From Pseudomonas antarctica (GTDB lineage: Bacteria > Pseudomonadota > Gammaproteobacteria > Pseudomonadales > Pseudomonadaceae): DNA of 64,000 nt. The stretch is from positions 124,001 through 188,000 of the forward strand of contig NZ_UYXQ01000006.1 in NCBI RefSeq assembly GCF_900624995.1, in the 5' to 3' direction. Of this stretch, positions 56,699 to 64,000 are shown one piece after another. Each line of letters starts with the position of its first letter. The first letter of the stretch is position 1. A model generated the notes under the pieces. That model worked only from the letters and a program-made list of their open reading frames with translations. It was not told the DNA's origin and did no database searches. Made by a program: the position numbers and the translations under genes.

Positions 56699-57984
56699 TG
56701 CGATTTTTTATCCGAAGAGCTATCTGACGCGCCCTCACCGAGGGCAAAGAGTTCCTGGGCCATGGCCAGCGCATCGAGGCGGCCTTCGGCGGTAAGCTTT
56801 TTCAACTGAACGCTGGGGGCGTGGAGCAACTTGTTGGTCAAGCCACGTGCCAGTTGCATCAGCACGTCTTCGGCGCTGCTGCCGTTGGCCAGCAAACGCT
56901 GGGCTTTGATCAACTCTTCATCGCGCAAGCGTTCACCCTGCTGACGATACGCCTTGAGCACATCGACTGCCGCCAGTTCACGCAAGCGCACCATAAAGTC
57001 TTCGGCGCCGACGCTGACCATTTCTTCGGCGGCCTGAGCGGCGCCCTGACGGCTCTTGAGGTTTTCGGCGACTACTTCGTGCAAATCGTCGACGCTATAC
57101 AGGTAAACGTCGTCCAACTCGCCGACTTCCGGTTCGATGTCCCGGGGAACGGCGATATCCACCATGAAGATCGGTTTGTGCTTGCGCAGCTTCAGCGCGC
57201 TCTCGACCGCACCCTTGCCGAGAATCGGCAACTGGCTGGCGGTGGAGCTGATCACGATATCGCTGCGCACCAGTTCGGCCGGAATGTCTGACAGCAACAC
57301 CGCGTGAGCACCGAACTGTTCGGCCAGGATGCTAGCGCGCTCCAGCGTACGGTTGGCGACCACAATACGCTTCACACCCAACTCATGCAGATGACGGGCG
57401 ACCAAGGTGATGGTTTCACCAGCGCCGATCAGCAGGGCCTGGCTGCGCTGCAAGTCGCTGAAAATCTGTTTGGCCAGGCTGACGGCGGCAAACGCGACGG
57501 ACACCGGGTTTTCACCGATGGCCGTGTCGGTGCGCACCTGCTTGGCCGAATTGAAGGTGGCCTGAAACAGTCGGCCCAGCAGTGGCCCGACGGTACCGGC
57601 CTCACGCGCCACGGCGTAGGCGGATTTCATTTGGCCGAGGATCTGCGGTTCGCCCAACACCAGCGAGTCGAGCCCTGAGGCGACGCGCATCATGTGACGA
57701 ACTGCCGCATCCTCTTCGTGCACATAGGCACTGGCGCGCAGGTCATCAAGGTCCAAATGGTGGTAATCGGCCAGCCAGCGCAGCACCACATCCGCGCAAA
57801 GATGTTCCTGCTCTATATAAAGCTCACTGCGATTGCAGGTCGAAAGGATCGCAGCTTCGCGGCTGTCGGTGAGCCGGCAGAGCTGCTGCAAGGCCTCAAC
57901 CAACTGCTCTGGCGTAAACGCCACGCGCTCGCGCACGTCTACAGATGCAGTCTTGTGGTTAATACCGAGTGCGAGGAAGGCCAT
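56695..57984 (-). CDS. hemA: Glutamyl-tRNA reductase HemA
   Basis: First committed enzyme of C5-type tetrapyrrole synthesis, reducing glutamyl-tRNA to glutamate-1-semialdehyde with NADPH. The 429-residue protein contains the catalytic Cys in [14 protein letters not shown] (about residue 50), the substrate His in [17 protein letters not shown], and the NADPH motif [16 protein letters not shown]. It is the first gene of its operon and diverges from the TPR lipoprotein gene. The upstream region holds a direct repeat ATTGTCCTA (58017-58025, 58058-58066) of unknown meaning. In this window hemH is the other haem gene. Confidence 0.95.
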   Translation of the reverse strand: MAFLALGINHKTASVDVRERVAFTPEQLVEALQQLCRLTDSREAAILSTCNRSELYIEQEHLCADVVLRWLADYHHLDLDDLRASAYVHEEDAAVRHMMRVASGLDSLVLGEPQILGQMKSAYAVAREAGTVGPLLGRLFQATFNSAKQVRTDTAIGENPVSVAFAAVSLAKQIFSDLQRSQALLIGAGETITLVARHLHELGVKRIVVANRTLERASILAEQFGAHAVLLSDIPAELVRSDIVISSTASQLPILGKGAVESALKLRKHKPIFMVDIAVPRDIEPEVGELDDVYLYSVDDLHEVVAENLKSRQGAAQAAEEMVSVGAEDFMVRLRELAAVDVLKAYRQQGERLRDEELIKAQRLLANGSSAEDVLMQLARGLTNKLLHAPSVQLKKLTAEGRLDALAMAQELFALGEGASDSSSDKKSQ

Positions 57985-58166
57985 TCAATATCGCTGATGA
58001 TGTCGGGAAGCCGACAATTGTCCTACTTCGAAAGACCCAGAACAACCACCGTCGTCTATTGTCCTAGTAGCTTGTGCCTATAAAGGCGCCAACTGAGACT
58101 CGGTTATGTTTGGCCGAAGGCTTGTGTCATGATGATCCGACCGCAGGTTAGTCGTCCTCTTCCTAT

Positions 58167-59891
58167 ATGAATAGATCTTCCGCGTTGCTCCTTGCTTTTG
58201 TCTTCCTCAGCGGCTGCCAGGCCTTGGCACCCGTGTCGCCAGACGGTACGCCGCCGGTCGAAGACAGCACCCCCGCCCCTGAAAAGCCCAAGGTTTATTC
58301 CTCGTTCACTGAAGAAACGATCTACAGCCTGCTGACCGCGGAACTCGCCGGCCAGCGCAATCGTTTCGATATTGCCCTGGATAACTACGTGACCCAGGCC
58401 ATCAATACCCAGGACCCGGGCATTTCGGAGCGCGCGTTTCGCATCGCCGAATACCTGGGCGCTGACCAGGCCGCGCTGGATACCTCACTGATCTGGGCGA
58501 AAAACGCGCCGAGTGACCTCGAAGCGCAGCGGGCAGCCGCCATTCAACTGGCGCGCGCGGGGCGCTATGACGACTCCATGGTTTATATGGAGAAAGTCCT
58601 GCAGGGCAAGGGCGACACGCATTTCGACTTCCTCGCGCTGTCGGCTGCCGACACCGACCAGGATACGCGCAACGGCCTGATGAAGAGTTTCGACCGCCTG
58701 CTGCAAAAACACCCCAAGAACAGCCAACTGATTTTCGGCAAGGCGTTGCTGCTGCAACAGGATGACGAAACCGACGCCGCGCTGAAGCTGCTGGAGCAGA
58801 ACCCGCCGGAAGACGGTGAGATTGCCCCTATTTTGCTGCGCGCACGCTTGCTGCAGAACCTCAATCGCGGCAAGGAAGCGATTCCGCTGCTGGAAAAAAG
58901 CATCAACAAATACCCGGACGACAAGCGTCTGCGCCTGACGTATGCGCGCACGCTGGTTGAGCAGGACCGCATGGAGGACGCCAAAGTGCAGTTCGCCAAC
59001 CTGGTTCAGCAATACCCGGACGACGATGAATTGCGCTATTCCCTGGCACTCGTGTGCCTGGAAGCCAAGGCCTGGGACGAGGCCAAGGGTTATCTGGAAG
59101 AGCTGATCCAACGCGAAAGCCATGTCGATTCGGCGCACCTGAACCTCGGCCGTATCGCTGAAGAGCGTAACGACCCGCAGGCTGCGCTGCTGGAGTACGC
59201 CCAGGTCGGCCCCGGCAATGACTACCTGCCGGCCCAATTGCGCCAAGCCGATATCCTGATGAGTAATGGCCGCACCGATGAAGCGGAAAAACGCCTGGCG
59301 GCTGCGCGCGATGCAGAACCCGACTACGCAATCCAGCTGTACTTGATTCAGGCCGAAACCTTGTCGGCCAACAAGCAGGGCGAACGCGCCTGGAAGTTGC
59401 TGCAGCAAGCCTTGCTGCAATACCCCGACGATTTGAACCTGCTGTACACCCGCGCCATGCAGGCGGAAAAACGCAATGATCTGGCGCAGATGGAAAAAGA
59501 CCTGCGCCTGATCATCAAACGCGACCCGGACAACGCCATGGCGCTGAACGCCTTGGGCTACACCCTGTCTGACCGTACGACGCGTTACGCCGAAGCCAAG
59601 GTGCTGATCGAACAAGCCCACACGCTCAACCCGCAAGACCCGGCCGTACTCGACAGCCTGGGCTGGGTGAATTACCGCTTGGGCAACCTGGACGAAGCCG
59701 AACGCTTGTTGCGCCAGGCACTGGAACGCTTCCCCGACCAGGAAGTAGCCGCTCACCTGGGCGAAGTGCTCTGGGCCAATGGCAAACAGCGCGAAGCGCG
59801 ACAAATCTGGGAGAAGTTCCTCAAGGAACAACCCGACAGCCCCATCCTGCGCGGCACCATCAAGCGCCTGACCGGATCCGAGACCCTTTAA
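58167..59891 (+). CDS. TPR-repeat lipoprotein
   Basis: A 574-residue lipoprotein with signal peptide ending FVFLSGC (lipidation at C17), then a Pro-rich linker and some ten tetratricopeptide repeats across residues 60-560 (for example [64 protein letters not shown]). It corresponds to PA4667, upstream of lolB. TPR lipoproteins of this sort scaffold envelope complexes; a role beside the Lol system is an inference from position only. LolB follows after four bases. Confidence 0.9.
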   Translation: MNRSSALLLAFVFLSGCQALAPVSPDGTPPVEDSTPAPEKPKVYSSFTEETIYSLLTAELAGQRNRFDIALDNYVTQAINTQDPGISERAFRIAEYLGADQAALDTSLIWAKNAPSDLEAQRAAAIQLARAGRYDDSMVYMEKVLQGKGDTHFDFLALSAADTDQDTRNGLMKSFDRLLQKHPKNSQLIFGKALLLQQDDETDAALKLLEQNPPEDGEIAPILLRARLLQNLNRGKEAIPLLEKSINKYPDDKRLRLTYARTLVEQDRMEDAKVQFANLVQQYPDDDELRYSLALVCLEAKAWDEAKGYLEELIQRESHVDSAHLNLGRIAEERNDPQAALLEYAQVGPGNDYLPAQLRQADILMSNGRTDEAEKRLAAARDAEPDYAIQLYLIQAETLSANKQGERAWKLLQQALLQYPDDLNLLYTRAMQAEKRNDLAQMEKDLRLIIKRDPDNAMALNALGYTLSDRTTRYAEAKVLIEQAHTLNPQDPAVLDSLGWVNYRLGNLDEAERLLRQALERFPDQEVAAHLGEVLWANGKQREARQIWEKFLKEQPDSPILRGTIKRLTGSETL

Positions 59892-59895
59892 GCTT

Positions 59896-60513
59896 ATGTT
59901 CTTGCGCCACGTTATTGTTTTCAGCTTCATCGCCTTGCTCGCCGGTTGCGCGGGTATCGGCAGCCGCGAATCCGTTGAAGGTCAGGGCAACCCGGCGCAA
60001 TGGAAACAGCACAAGGACCAGCTCAGCAGCATCGACGGCTGGCAGATCGAAGGTAAGGTCGGGGTTCGCGCGCCGAAAGATTCCGGCAGCGGCACCTTGT
60101 TCTGGCTGCAACGCCAGGACTATTACGACATTCGCCTGTCCGGCCCACTGGGCCGAGGCGCGGCGCGTCTGACGGGGCGCCCGGGACAAGTGAGCCTGGA
60201 AGTGGCCAACCAGGGACGCTATGAAGCGGCGTCGCCGGAAGAATTGCTGGCACAGCAAATGGGCTGGAAGCTGCCGGTTTCGCACCTGGTCTGGTGGGTT
60301 CGCGGTTTGCCCGCACCGGACAGCAAAAGCCGTCTGAGCCTCAACGGCGACAGCCGCCTGGCCACCCTGGAGCAGGATGGCTGGCAAGTCGAATACCTCA
60401 GCTACGTGCAACAAAGCGGTTATTGGTTGCCCGAGCGCATCAAACTGCACGGCACCGACCTTGACGTCACGCTGGTGATCAAGGACTGGCAACCGCGCAA
60501 GCTGGGGCAATAA
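59896..60513 (+). CDS. lolB: Outer-membrane lipoprotein receptor LolB
   Basis: Accepts lipoproteins from periplasmic LolA and inserts them into the outer membrane. The 205-residue precursor is itself a lipoprotein (lipobox ALLAGC, C18). The mature part has the LolB features [46 protein letters not shown] and, near the C-terminus, [36 protein letters not shown]. lolB-ispE-prs order is widely conserved. The ispE GTG starts on the second base after its stop. Confidence 0.94.
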   Translation: MFLRHVIVFSFIALLAGCAGIGSRESVEGQGNPAQWKQHKDQLSSIDGWQIEGKVGVRAPKDSGSGTLFWLQRQDYYDIRLSGPLGRGAARLTGRPGQVSLEVANQGRYEAASPEELLAQQMGWKLPVSHLVWWVRGLPAPDSKSRLSLNGDSRLATLEQDGWQVEYLSYVQQSGYWLPERIKLHGTDLDVTLVIKDWQPRKLGQ

Positions 60514-60514
60514 C

Positions 60515-61375
60515 GTGTCTGTTTTAGAAAAGCGCGGATTAGTCCTGCCCTCCCCGGCTAAACTGAATTTGATGCTGCACATTCTCGGTCGCCGTGAAGA
60601 CGGCTACCACGAGCTGCAGACACTGTTTCAATTTCTCGACTACGGCGATGAACTGACCTTCGCCGTACGTGACGACGGCGTGATCCGGCTGCATACCGAA
60701 TTCGAAGGCGTGCCCCACGACAGCAACCTGATTGTCAGGGCCGCGAAAAAAATTCAACAACAATCCGGGTGCCCACTCGGCATCGACATCTGGATCGATA
60801 AAGTTTTGCCTATGGGCGGTGGGATCGGTGGCGGCAGTTCAAATGCTGCGACCACACTGCTTGGCCTGAATCATTTATGGCAACTGGGCTGGGACCACGA
60901 TCGCCTGGCCACGCTGGGACTGACACTGGGCGCCGACGTCCCGGTTTTCGTACGCGGGCACGCCGCTTTTGCCGAGGGCGTGGGCGAGAAACTCACCCCG
61001 GAATACCCCGAAGAGCCGTGGTATGTCGTGCTTGTTCCGCAAGTATCTGTAAGTACAGCAGAAATTTTTTCAGATCCACTGTTGACACGTAACTCTCCTC
61101 CCATTAAAGTGCGCCCCGTTCCCAAGGGAAACAGTCGAAATGACTGCTTACCGGTTGTCGCAAGGCGTTATCCAGAGGTACGTAACGCTTTGAATTTGTT
61201 AGGTAAATTTACCGAAGCAAAATTAACCGGAACTGGAAGTTGTGTGTTTGGGGGCTTCCCAAGCAAAGCTGAAGCTGATAAAGTCTCGGCCCTTCTTACA
61301 GAGACCCTTACAGGGTTTGTAGCAAAGGGAAGCAACGTTTCGATGTTGCATCGCAAGCTGCAAAGTCTGCTCTAA
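60515..61375 (+). CDS. ispE: 4-diphosphocytidyl-2-C-methyl-D-erythritol kinase IspE
   Basis: GHMP kinase of the MEP isoprenoid pathway (IspH elsewhere in the window acts later). The 286-residue protein has [28 protein letters not shown], the ATP motif [18 protein letters not shown] (about residues 97-113) and the C-terminal [16 protein letters not shown] 60515 is the start. Codon use changes near base 61045: the last 110 codons are AT-rich with codons such as AAA, TTA, GTA and AGT that the first part avoids, and a sigma-70 promoter for the downstream tRNA-prs region lies within them. Confidence 0.95.
   Translation: MSVLEKRGLVLPSPAKLNLMLHILGRREDGYHELQTLFQFLDYGDELTFAVRDDGVIRLHTEFEGVPHDSNLIVRAAKKIQQQSGCPLGIDIWIDKVLPMGGGIGGGSSNAATTLLGLNHLWQLGWDHDRLATLGLTLGADVPVFVRGHAAFAEGVGEKLTPEYPEEPWYVVLVPQVSVSTAEIFSDPLLTRNSPPIKVRPVPKGNSRNDCLPVVARRYPEVRNALNLLGKFTEAKLTGTGSCVFGGFPSKAEADKVSALLTETLTGFVAKGSNVSMLHRKLQSLL
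61082..61110 (+). promoter_or_regulatory. Sigma-70 promoter inside ispE, reading toward tRNA-Gln and prs
   Basis: TTGACA (61082-61087), a 17-base spacer and TAAAGT (61105-61110), followed by a GC-rich discriminator GCGCCCC. It lies in the AT-rich 3' third of ispE, about 300 bases upstream of tRNA-Gln, and would give the tRNA and prs a transcript independent of the lolB-ispE operon. Confidence 0.65.
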
Positions 61376-61411
61376 AGGAACCGAGTACTGGGTACTCGTT
61401 GCAACAGATAC

Positions 61412-61486
61412 AGGGGCGTCGCCAAGCGGTAAGGCAGCAGGTTTTGATCCTGCCATGCGTTGGTTCGAATCCAGCCGCCCCTGCCA
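61412..61486 (+). tRNA. tRNA-Gln (UUG)
   Basis: A 75-nt cloverleaf with acceptor AGGGGCG / CGCCCCT, encoded CCA and anticodon TTG in the loop GGTTTTGATCC. It sits between ispE and prs, as in P. aeruginosa. Confidence 0.95.
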
Positions 61487-61532
61487 TTTTCTAATACTCA
61501 TCCAGGTTACCCTCAGCCTCTAGGTACTGCGC

Positions 61533-62474
61533 GTGTCCAAGATGATGGTCTTTACGGGGAACGCCAACCCCGATCTGGCTCGACGTGTCGTACGTCAGCT
61601 GCATATCCCTCTCGGTGACATCTCTGTCGGTAAATTCTCCGACGGCGAAATTACAGCCGAGATCAATGAAAACGTCCGCGGTAAAGACGTATTCATTATT
61701 CAGCCGACTTGCGCTCCGACCAACGATAACCTGATGGAACTCGTCGTGATGGCTGATGCCTTCCGCCGCTCCTCAGCGACTCGAATCACAGCTGTAATCC
61801 CCTACTTTGGTTATGCCCGTCAGGATCGCCGTCCGCGTTCCGCACGTGTGGCTATCAGCGCGAAAGTCGTGGCTGATATGCTCACCGTGGTAGGCATTGA
61901 CCGTGTTCTCACGGTTGACCTGCACGCTGACCAAATCCAGGGGTTCTTCGATATTCCGGTAGATAACATCTACGGCTCCCCAGTATTGGTGGATGACATT
62001 GAAGACCAGCGCTTTGAAAACCTGATGATCGTGTCCCCGGACATTGGCGGCGTCGTGCGTGCACGGGCTGTTGCCAAATCCCTGGGCGTTGATCTCGGGA
62101 TCATCGACAAACGCCGTGAGAAAGCCAATCACTCTGAAGTGATGCATATCATCGGTGATGTCGAAGGGCGTACCTGTATTCTGGTTGATGACATGGTCGA
62201 CACCGCCGGCACTCTGTGCCACGCGGCAAAAGCCTTGAAAGAGCACGGCGCTGCAAAAGTCTTCGCCTACTGCACACACCCTGTGCTGTCGGGCCGAGCG
62301 ATCGAGAACATCGAGAACTCCATGCTGGACGAACTGGTGGTGACTAACACCATCCCATTGTCCGCAGCAGCTCAAGCCTGTTCGCGTATCCGTCAACTGG
62401 ATATCGCACCGGTAGTTGCCGAGGCGGTTCGCCGCATCAGCAACGAAGAATCGATCAGCGCGATGTTCCGTTAA
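61533..62474 (+). CDS. prs: Ribose-phosphate pyrophosphokinase
   Basis: Makes PRPP from ribose 5-phosphate and ATP for nucleotide, His and Trp synthesis. The 313-residue protein begins GTG ([29 protein letters not shown]). Visible motifs: [68 protein letters not shown] and the PRPP-binding [18 protein letters not shown]. It lies 46 bases after tRNA-Gln and ends at a strong terminator. Confidence 0.97.
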   Translation: MSKMMVFTGNANPDLARRVVRQLHIPLGDISVGKFSDGEITAEINENVRGKDVFIIQPTCAPTNDNLMELVVMADAFRRSSATRITAVIPYFGYARQDRRPRSARVAISAKVVADMLTVVGIDRVLTVDLHADQIQGFFDIPVDNIYGSPVLVDDIEDQRFENLMIVSPDIGGVVRARAVAKSLGVDLGIIDKRREKANHSEVMHIIGDVEGRTCILVDDMVDTAGTLCHAAKALKEHGAAKVFAYCTHPVLSGRAIENIENSMLDELVVTNTIPLSAAAQACSRIRQLDIAPVVAEAVRRISNEESISAMFR

Positions 62475-62506
62475 GGGTCAAACCTTACGAAACATCCCAC
62501 TGACGA

Positions 62507-62548
62507 AAAGCGCCCCGCCCCAACCTACTGTTGGGGCGGGGCTTTTTT
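62507..62548 (+). terminator. Terminator of prs
   Basis: A long stem (AAAGCGCCCCGCCCCAAC pairing with GTTGGGGCGGGGCTTT, one bulge) around CTACT, followed by TTTTTT. Confidence 0.93.
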
Positions 62549-62613
62549 GCCCATATCGCCTTTAGCGCTGGTCGCAAACGCTGGGGCGAATGTGGTTATT
62601 TTGGAGATACAAC

Positions 62614-63213
62614 ATGAACGAATTTACTTTGAATGCTGAACTGCGTTCCGACCTGGGGAAAGGTGCGAGCCGCCGCCTGCGTCGTCTCGCAAGCCTGGTT
62701 CCAGCTGTAGTTTACGGTGGCGAAAAAGCCCCTGAATCCATCAGCATGCTGGCTAAAGAAATCGCCAAACTGCTCGAAAACGACGCGGCTTACAGCCACA
62801 TCATCGAGCTGAACGTTGGTGGTTCCAAGCAGAACGTCATCATCAAGGCCCTGCAACGTCACCCAGCTAAAGGCCACGTGCTGCACGCTGACTTCGTTCG
62901 CGTAGTCGCCGGTCAGAAACTGACCGCTATCGTGCCTGTGCACTTCGTTGGCGAAGCTGCTCCGGTCAAGAAAGGCGGCGAAATCTCGCACGTTGTTGCC
63001 GAGATCGAAGTGACCTGCTTGCCGAAAGACCTGCCTGAGTTCATCGAAGTCGACCTGTCGGCTGCTGAAATCGGCGACATCATCCACCTGTCCGACCTCA
63101 AAGCCCCTAAAGGCGTTGAGTTTGTCGCACTGGCTCACGGTGATGACAAAGCTGTTGCAAACGTTCACGCTCCACGCGTTGCACCAGAAGCTGAAGAAGG
63201 CGCTGCAGAGTAA
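62614..63213 (+). CDS. rplY: 50S ribosomal protein L25/general stress protein Ctc
   Basis: A 199-residue CTC-type L25 that binds 5S rRNA. The N-terminal L25 domain ([45 protein letters not shown], about 1-92) is followed by the CTC-specific beta domain and an acidic tail ([10 protein letters not shown]). E. coli has only the first domain. GGAGATACAAC precedes ATG 62614. prs-rplY-pth-ychF is the conserved order. Confidence 0.95.
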   Translation: MNEFTLNAELRSDLGKGASRRLRRLASLVPAVVYGGEKAPESISMLAKEIAKLLENDAAYSHIIELNVGGSKQNVIIKALQRHPAKGHVLHADFVRVVAGQKLTAIVPVHFVGEAAPVKKGGEISHVVAEIEVTCLPKDLPEFIEVDLSAAEIGDIIHLSDLKAPKGVEFVALAHGDDKAVANVHAPRVAPEAEEGAAE

Positions 63214-63381
63214 TTCACTCTGTATTGCCGGAGCTTGAGGAAACATCGCGGACCGAAACGTAGCGAGAAAGCGGGCGATAACGCGGCGTTTACTCTTGAG
63301 TAAATGATCTTTTGTTGTCCACTTTCGCCGTACGCTGGTTGCGGCGATGTTATCCACAACTCCAAAGGAAGGGCCCCTGTC

Positions 63382-63966
63382 GTGACTGCCATTAAACTGA
63401 TCGTTGGCCTGGGAAATCCAGGCGCCGAATACGAACAGACCCGGCATAACGCGGGGGCCCTTTTTGTTGAGCGTATCGCCCACGCCCAAGGTGTAAACCT
63501 GGTGGCCGATCGCAAATATTTTGGCCTGACCGCACGCTTTTCGCATCAGGGTCAGGATGTTCGTCTGCTGATTCCCACCACCTACATGAACCGCAGCGGC
63601 CAGGCTGTCGCGGCGCTTGCGGGCTTCTTCCGGATCAAACCCGAAGAAATCCTGGTGGCCCATGACGAACTGGACCTGCCACCCGGCGTTGCCAAGCTCA
63701 AGCTCGGCGGCGGGCATGGCGGGCACAATGGCCTGCGCGACATCATCGCGCAGTTGGGTAATCAGAATAATTTTTACCGTCTGCGGCTCGGCATTGGCCA
63801 CCCAGGCGTTGCCAGTATGGTTTCAAATTTCGTCCTGGGTCGTGCGCCACGCGCCGAACAGGAAAAACTCGATGCCAGCATCGACTTTGCCCTCGGCGTG
63901 CTGCCGGATATCTTCGCCGGTGAATGGAACCGTGCGATGAAAAACCTGCACAGCCAGAAGGCCTGA
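63382..63966 (+). CDS. pth: Peptidyl-tRNA hydrolase
   Basis: Releases tRNA from peptidyl-tRNAs that have fallen off ribosomes. The 194-residue protein, family length, starts at GTG 63382 ([25 protein letters not shown]). The catalytic His of TRHNAG and the motifs [23 protein letters not shown] and [13 protein letters not shown] are intact. The 168-base gap to rplY is AT-rich near the end, with a short palindrome TTTACTC-TT-GAGTAAA (63289-63304) and probably its own promoter. Confidence 0.95.
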   Translation: MTAIKLIVGLGNPGAEYEQTRHNAGALFVERIAHAQGVNLVADRKYFGLTARFSHQGQDVRLLIPTTYMNRSGQAVAALAGFFRIKPEEILVAHDELDLPPGVAKLKLGGGHGGHNGLRDIIAQLGNQNNFYRLRLGIGHPGVASMVSNFVLGRAPRAEQEKLDASIDFALGVLPDIFAGEWNRAMKNLHSQKA

Positions 63967-63987
63967 CTCTTACCGAGGGGAAACACC

Positions 63988-64000
63988 ATGGGATTCAATT
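63988..64000 (+). CDS. ychF: Start of ychF (ribosome-binding GTPase), cut by window end
   Basis: Only the first four codons (MGFN) are visible, preceded by GAGGGGAAACACC, a good ribosome-binding site. YchF proteins of Pseudomonas begin MGFN and ychF follows pth in this genus; identification rests on that context. Confidence 0.7.

Noticed and set aside
63289..63304. TTTACTC-TT-GAGTAAA before pth as a terminator of rplY
   Set aside because: The stem is short, AT-rich, has a two-base loop and no T-run; an operator is equally possible, so no call was made.

Overview
The window is chromosomal DNA of a fluorescent Pseudomonas, most likely of the P. fluorescens group. Gene order follows P. aeruginosa PAO1 blocks almost gene for gene (pilD-coaE-yacG ... 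ndh ... tRNAs-clpB-pgeF-rluD-bamD ... minor pilins-ispH-lspA-ileS-ribF-murJ-rpsT; slyD-pta; cysDN-algW; hemH ... hemA-lolB-ispE-prs-rplY-pth-ychF). GC-rich codon use and several REPIN-type palindromes built on TGTGGGAGC(G/T)GGCTTGC point the same way. There is no prophage, insertion sequence, rRNA or CRISPR array.

Layout. 1-2.7 kb: pilA (cut by the window edge) diverges from pilC-pilD, with no pilB. 2.7-5.9 kb: coaE, yacG, an orphan CbiM-like membrane protein with a thioredoxin-fold partner, and small conserved proteins. 6-9 kb: ndh, then a LysR regulator with an exported isochorismatase-like hydrolase. 9.1-9.6 kb: tRNA operon Asn-Pro-Lys-Pro. 9.9-15.8 kb: clpB behind a clear sigma-32 promoter, pgeF, rluD and bamD. 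15.8-19.9 kb: thiO and the minor pilins pilE-X-W-V plus fimT; pilS, pilR, pilY1 and pilY2 are absent. 19.9-27.9 kb: ispH, an FKBP, lspA, ileS, ribF, murJ, rpsT. 28-32 kb: slyD, a DUF3565 gene, pta without ackA, and a PlsC-like acyltransferase. 32-37 kb: cysNC, cysD, a Nif3-like protein and algW. 37-40 kb: a TonB-dependent receptor with a DUF4198 periplasmic protein.

The most distinctive part is 42.4-52.1 kb, a light- or oxidative-stress-type locus. A renalase-like flavoprotein and a Trp-rich small protein precede a long, tightly overlapping operon: YbgA/DUF523 fusion, MerR-family LitR homologue, photolyase, NTF2-like protein, SDR, flavin amine-oxidase-like protein, DUF1365, cyclopropane-fatty-acid-synthase-like protein and DUF2878. 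Repeated ACTTGTACA / TATACAAGC motifs sit on and around the operon promoter and look like LitR operators. The LitR homologue has lost key cobalamin-binding residues, as in the class II LitR proteins known from P. putida. The likely output is DNA photorepair plus membrane fatty-acid remodelling.

52.2-64 kb returns to core functions: a PagL-like lipid A deacylase, murI, moeB-like, prmC, prfA, hemA, a TPR lipoprotein, lolB, ispE, tRNA-Gln, prs, rplY, pth and the first codons of ychF. The 3' part of ispE changes to AT-rich codon use and carries a good sigma-70 promoter pointing at tRNA-Gln and prs.
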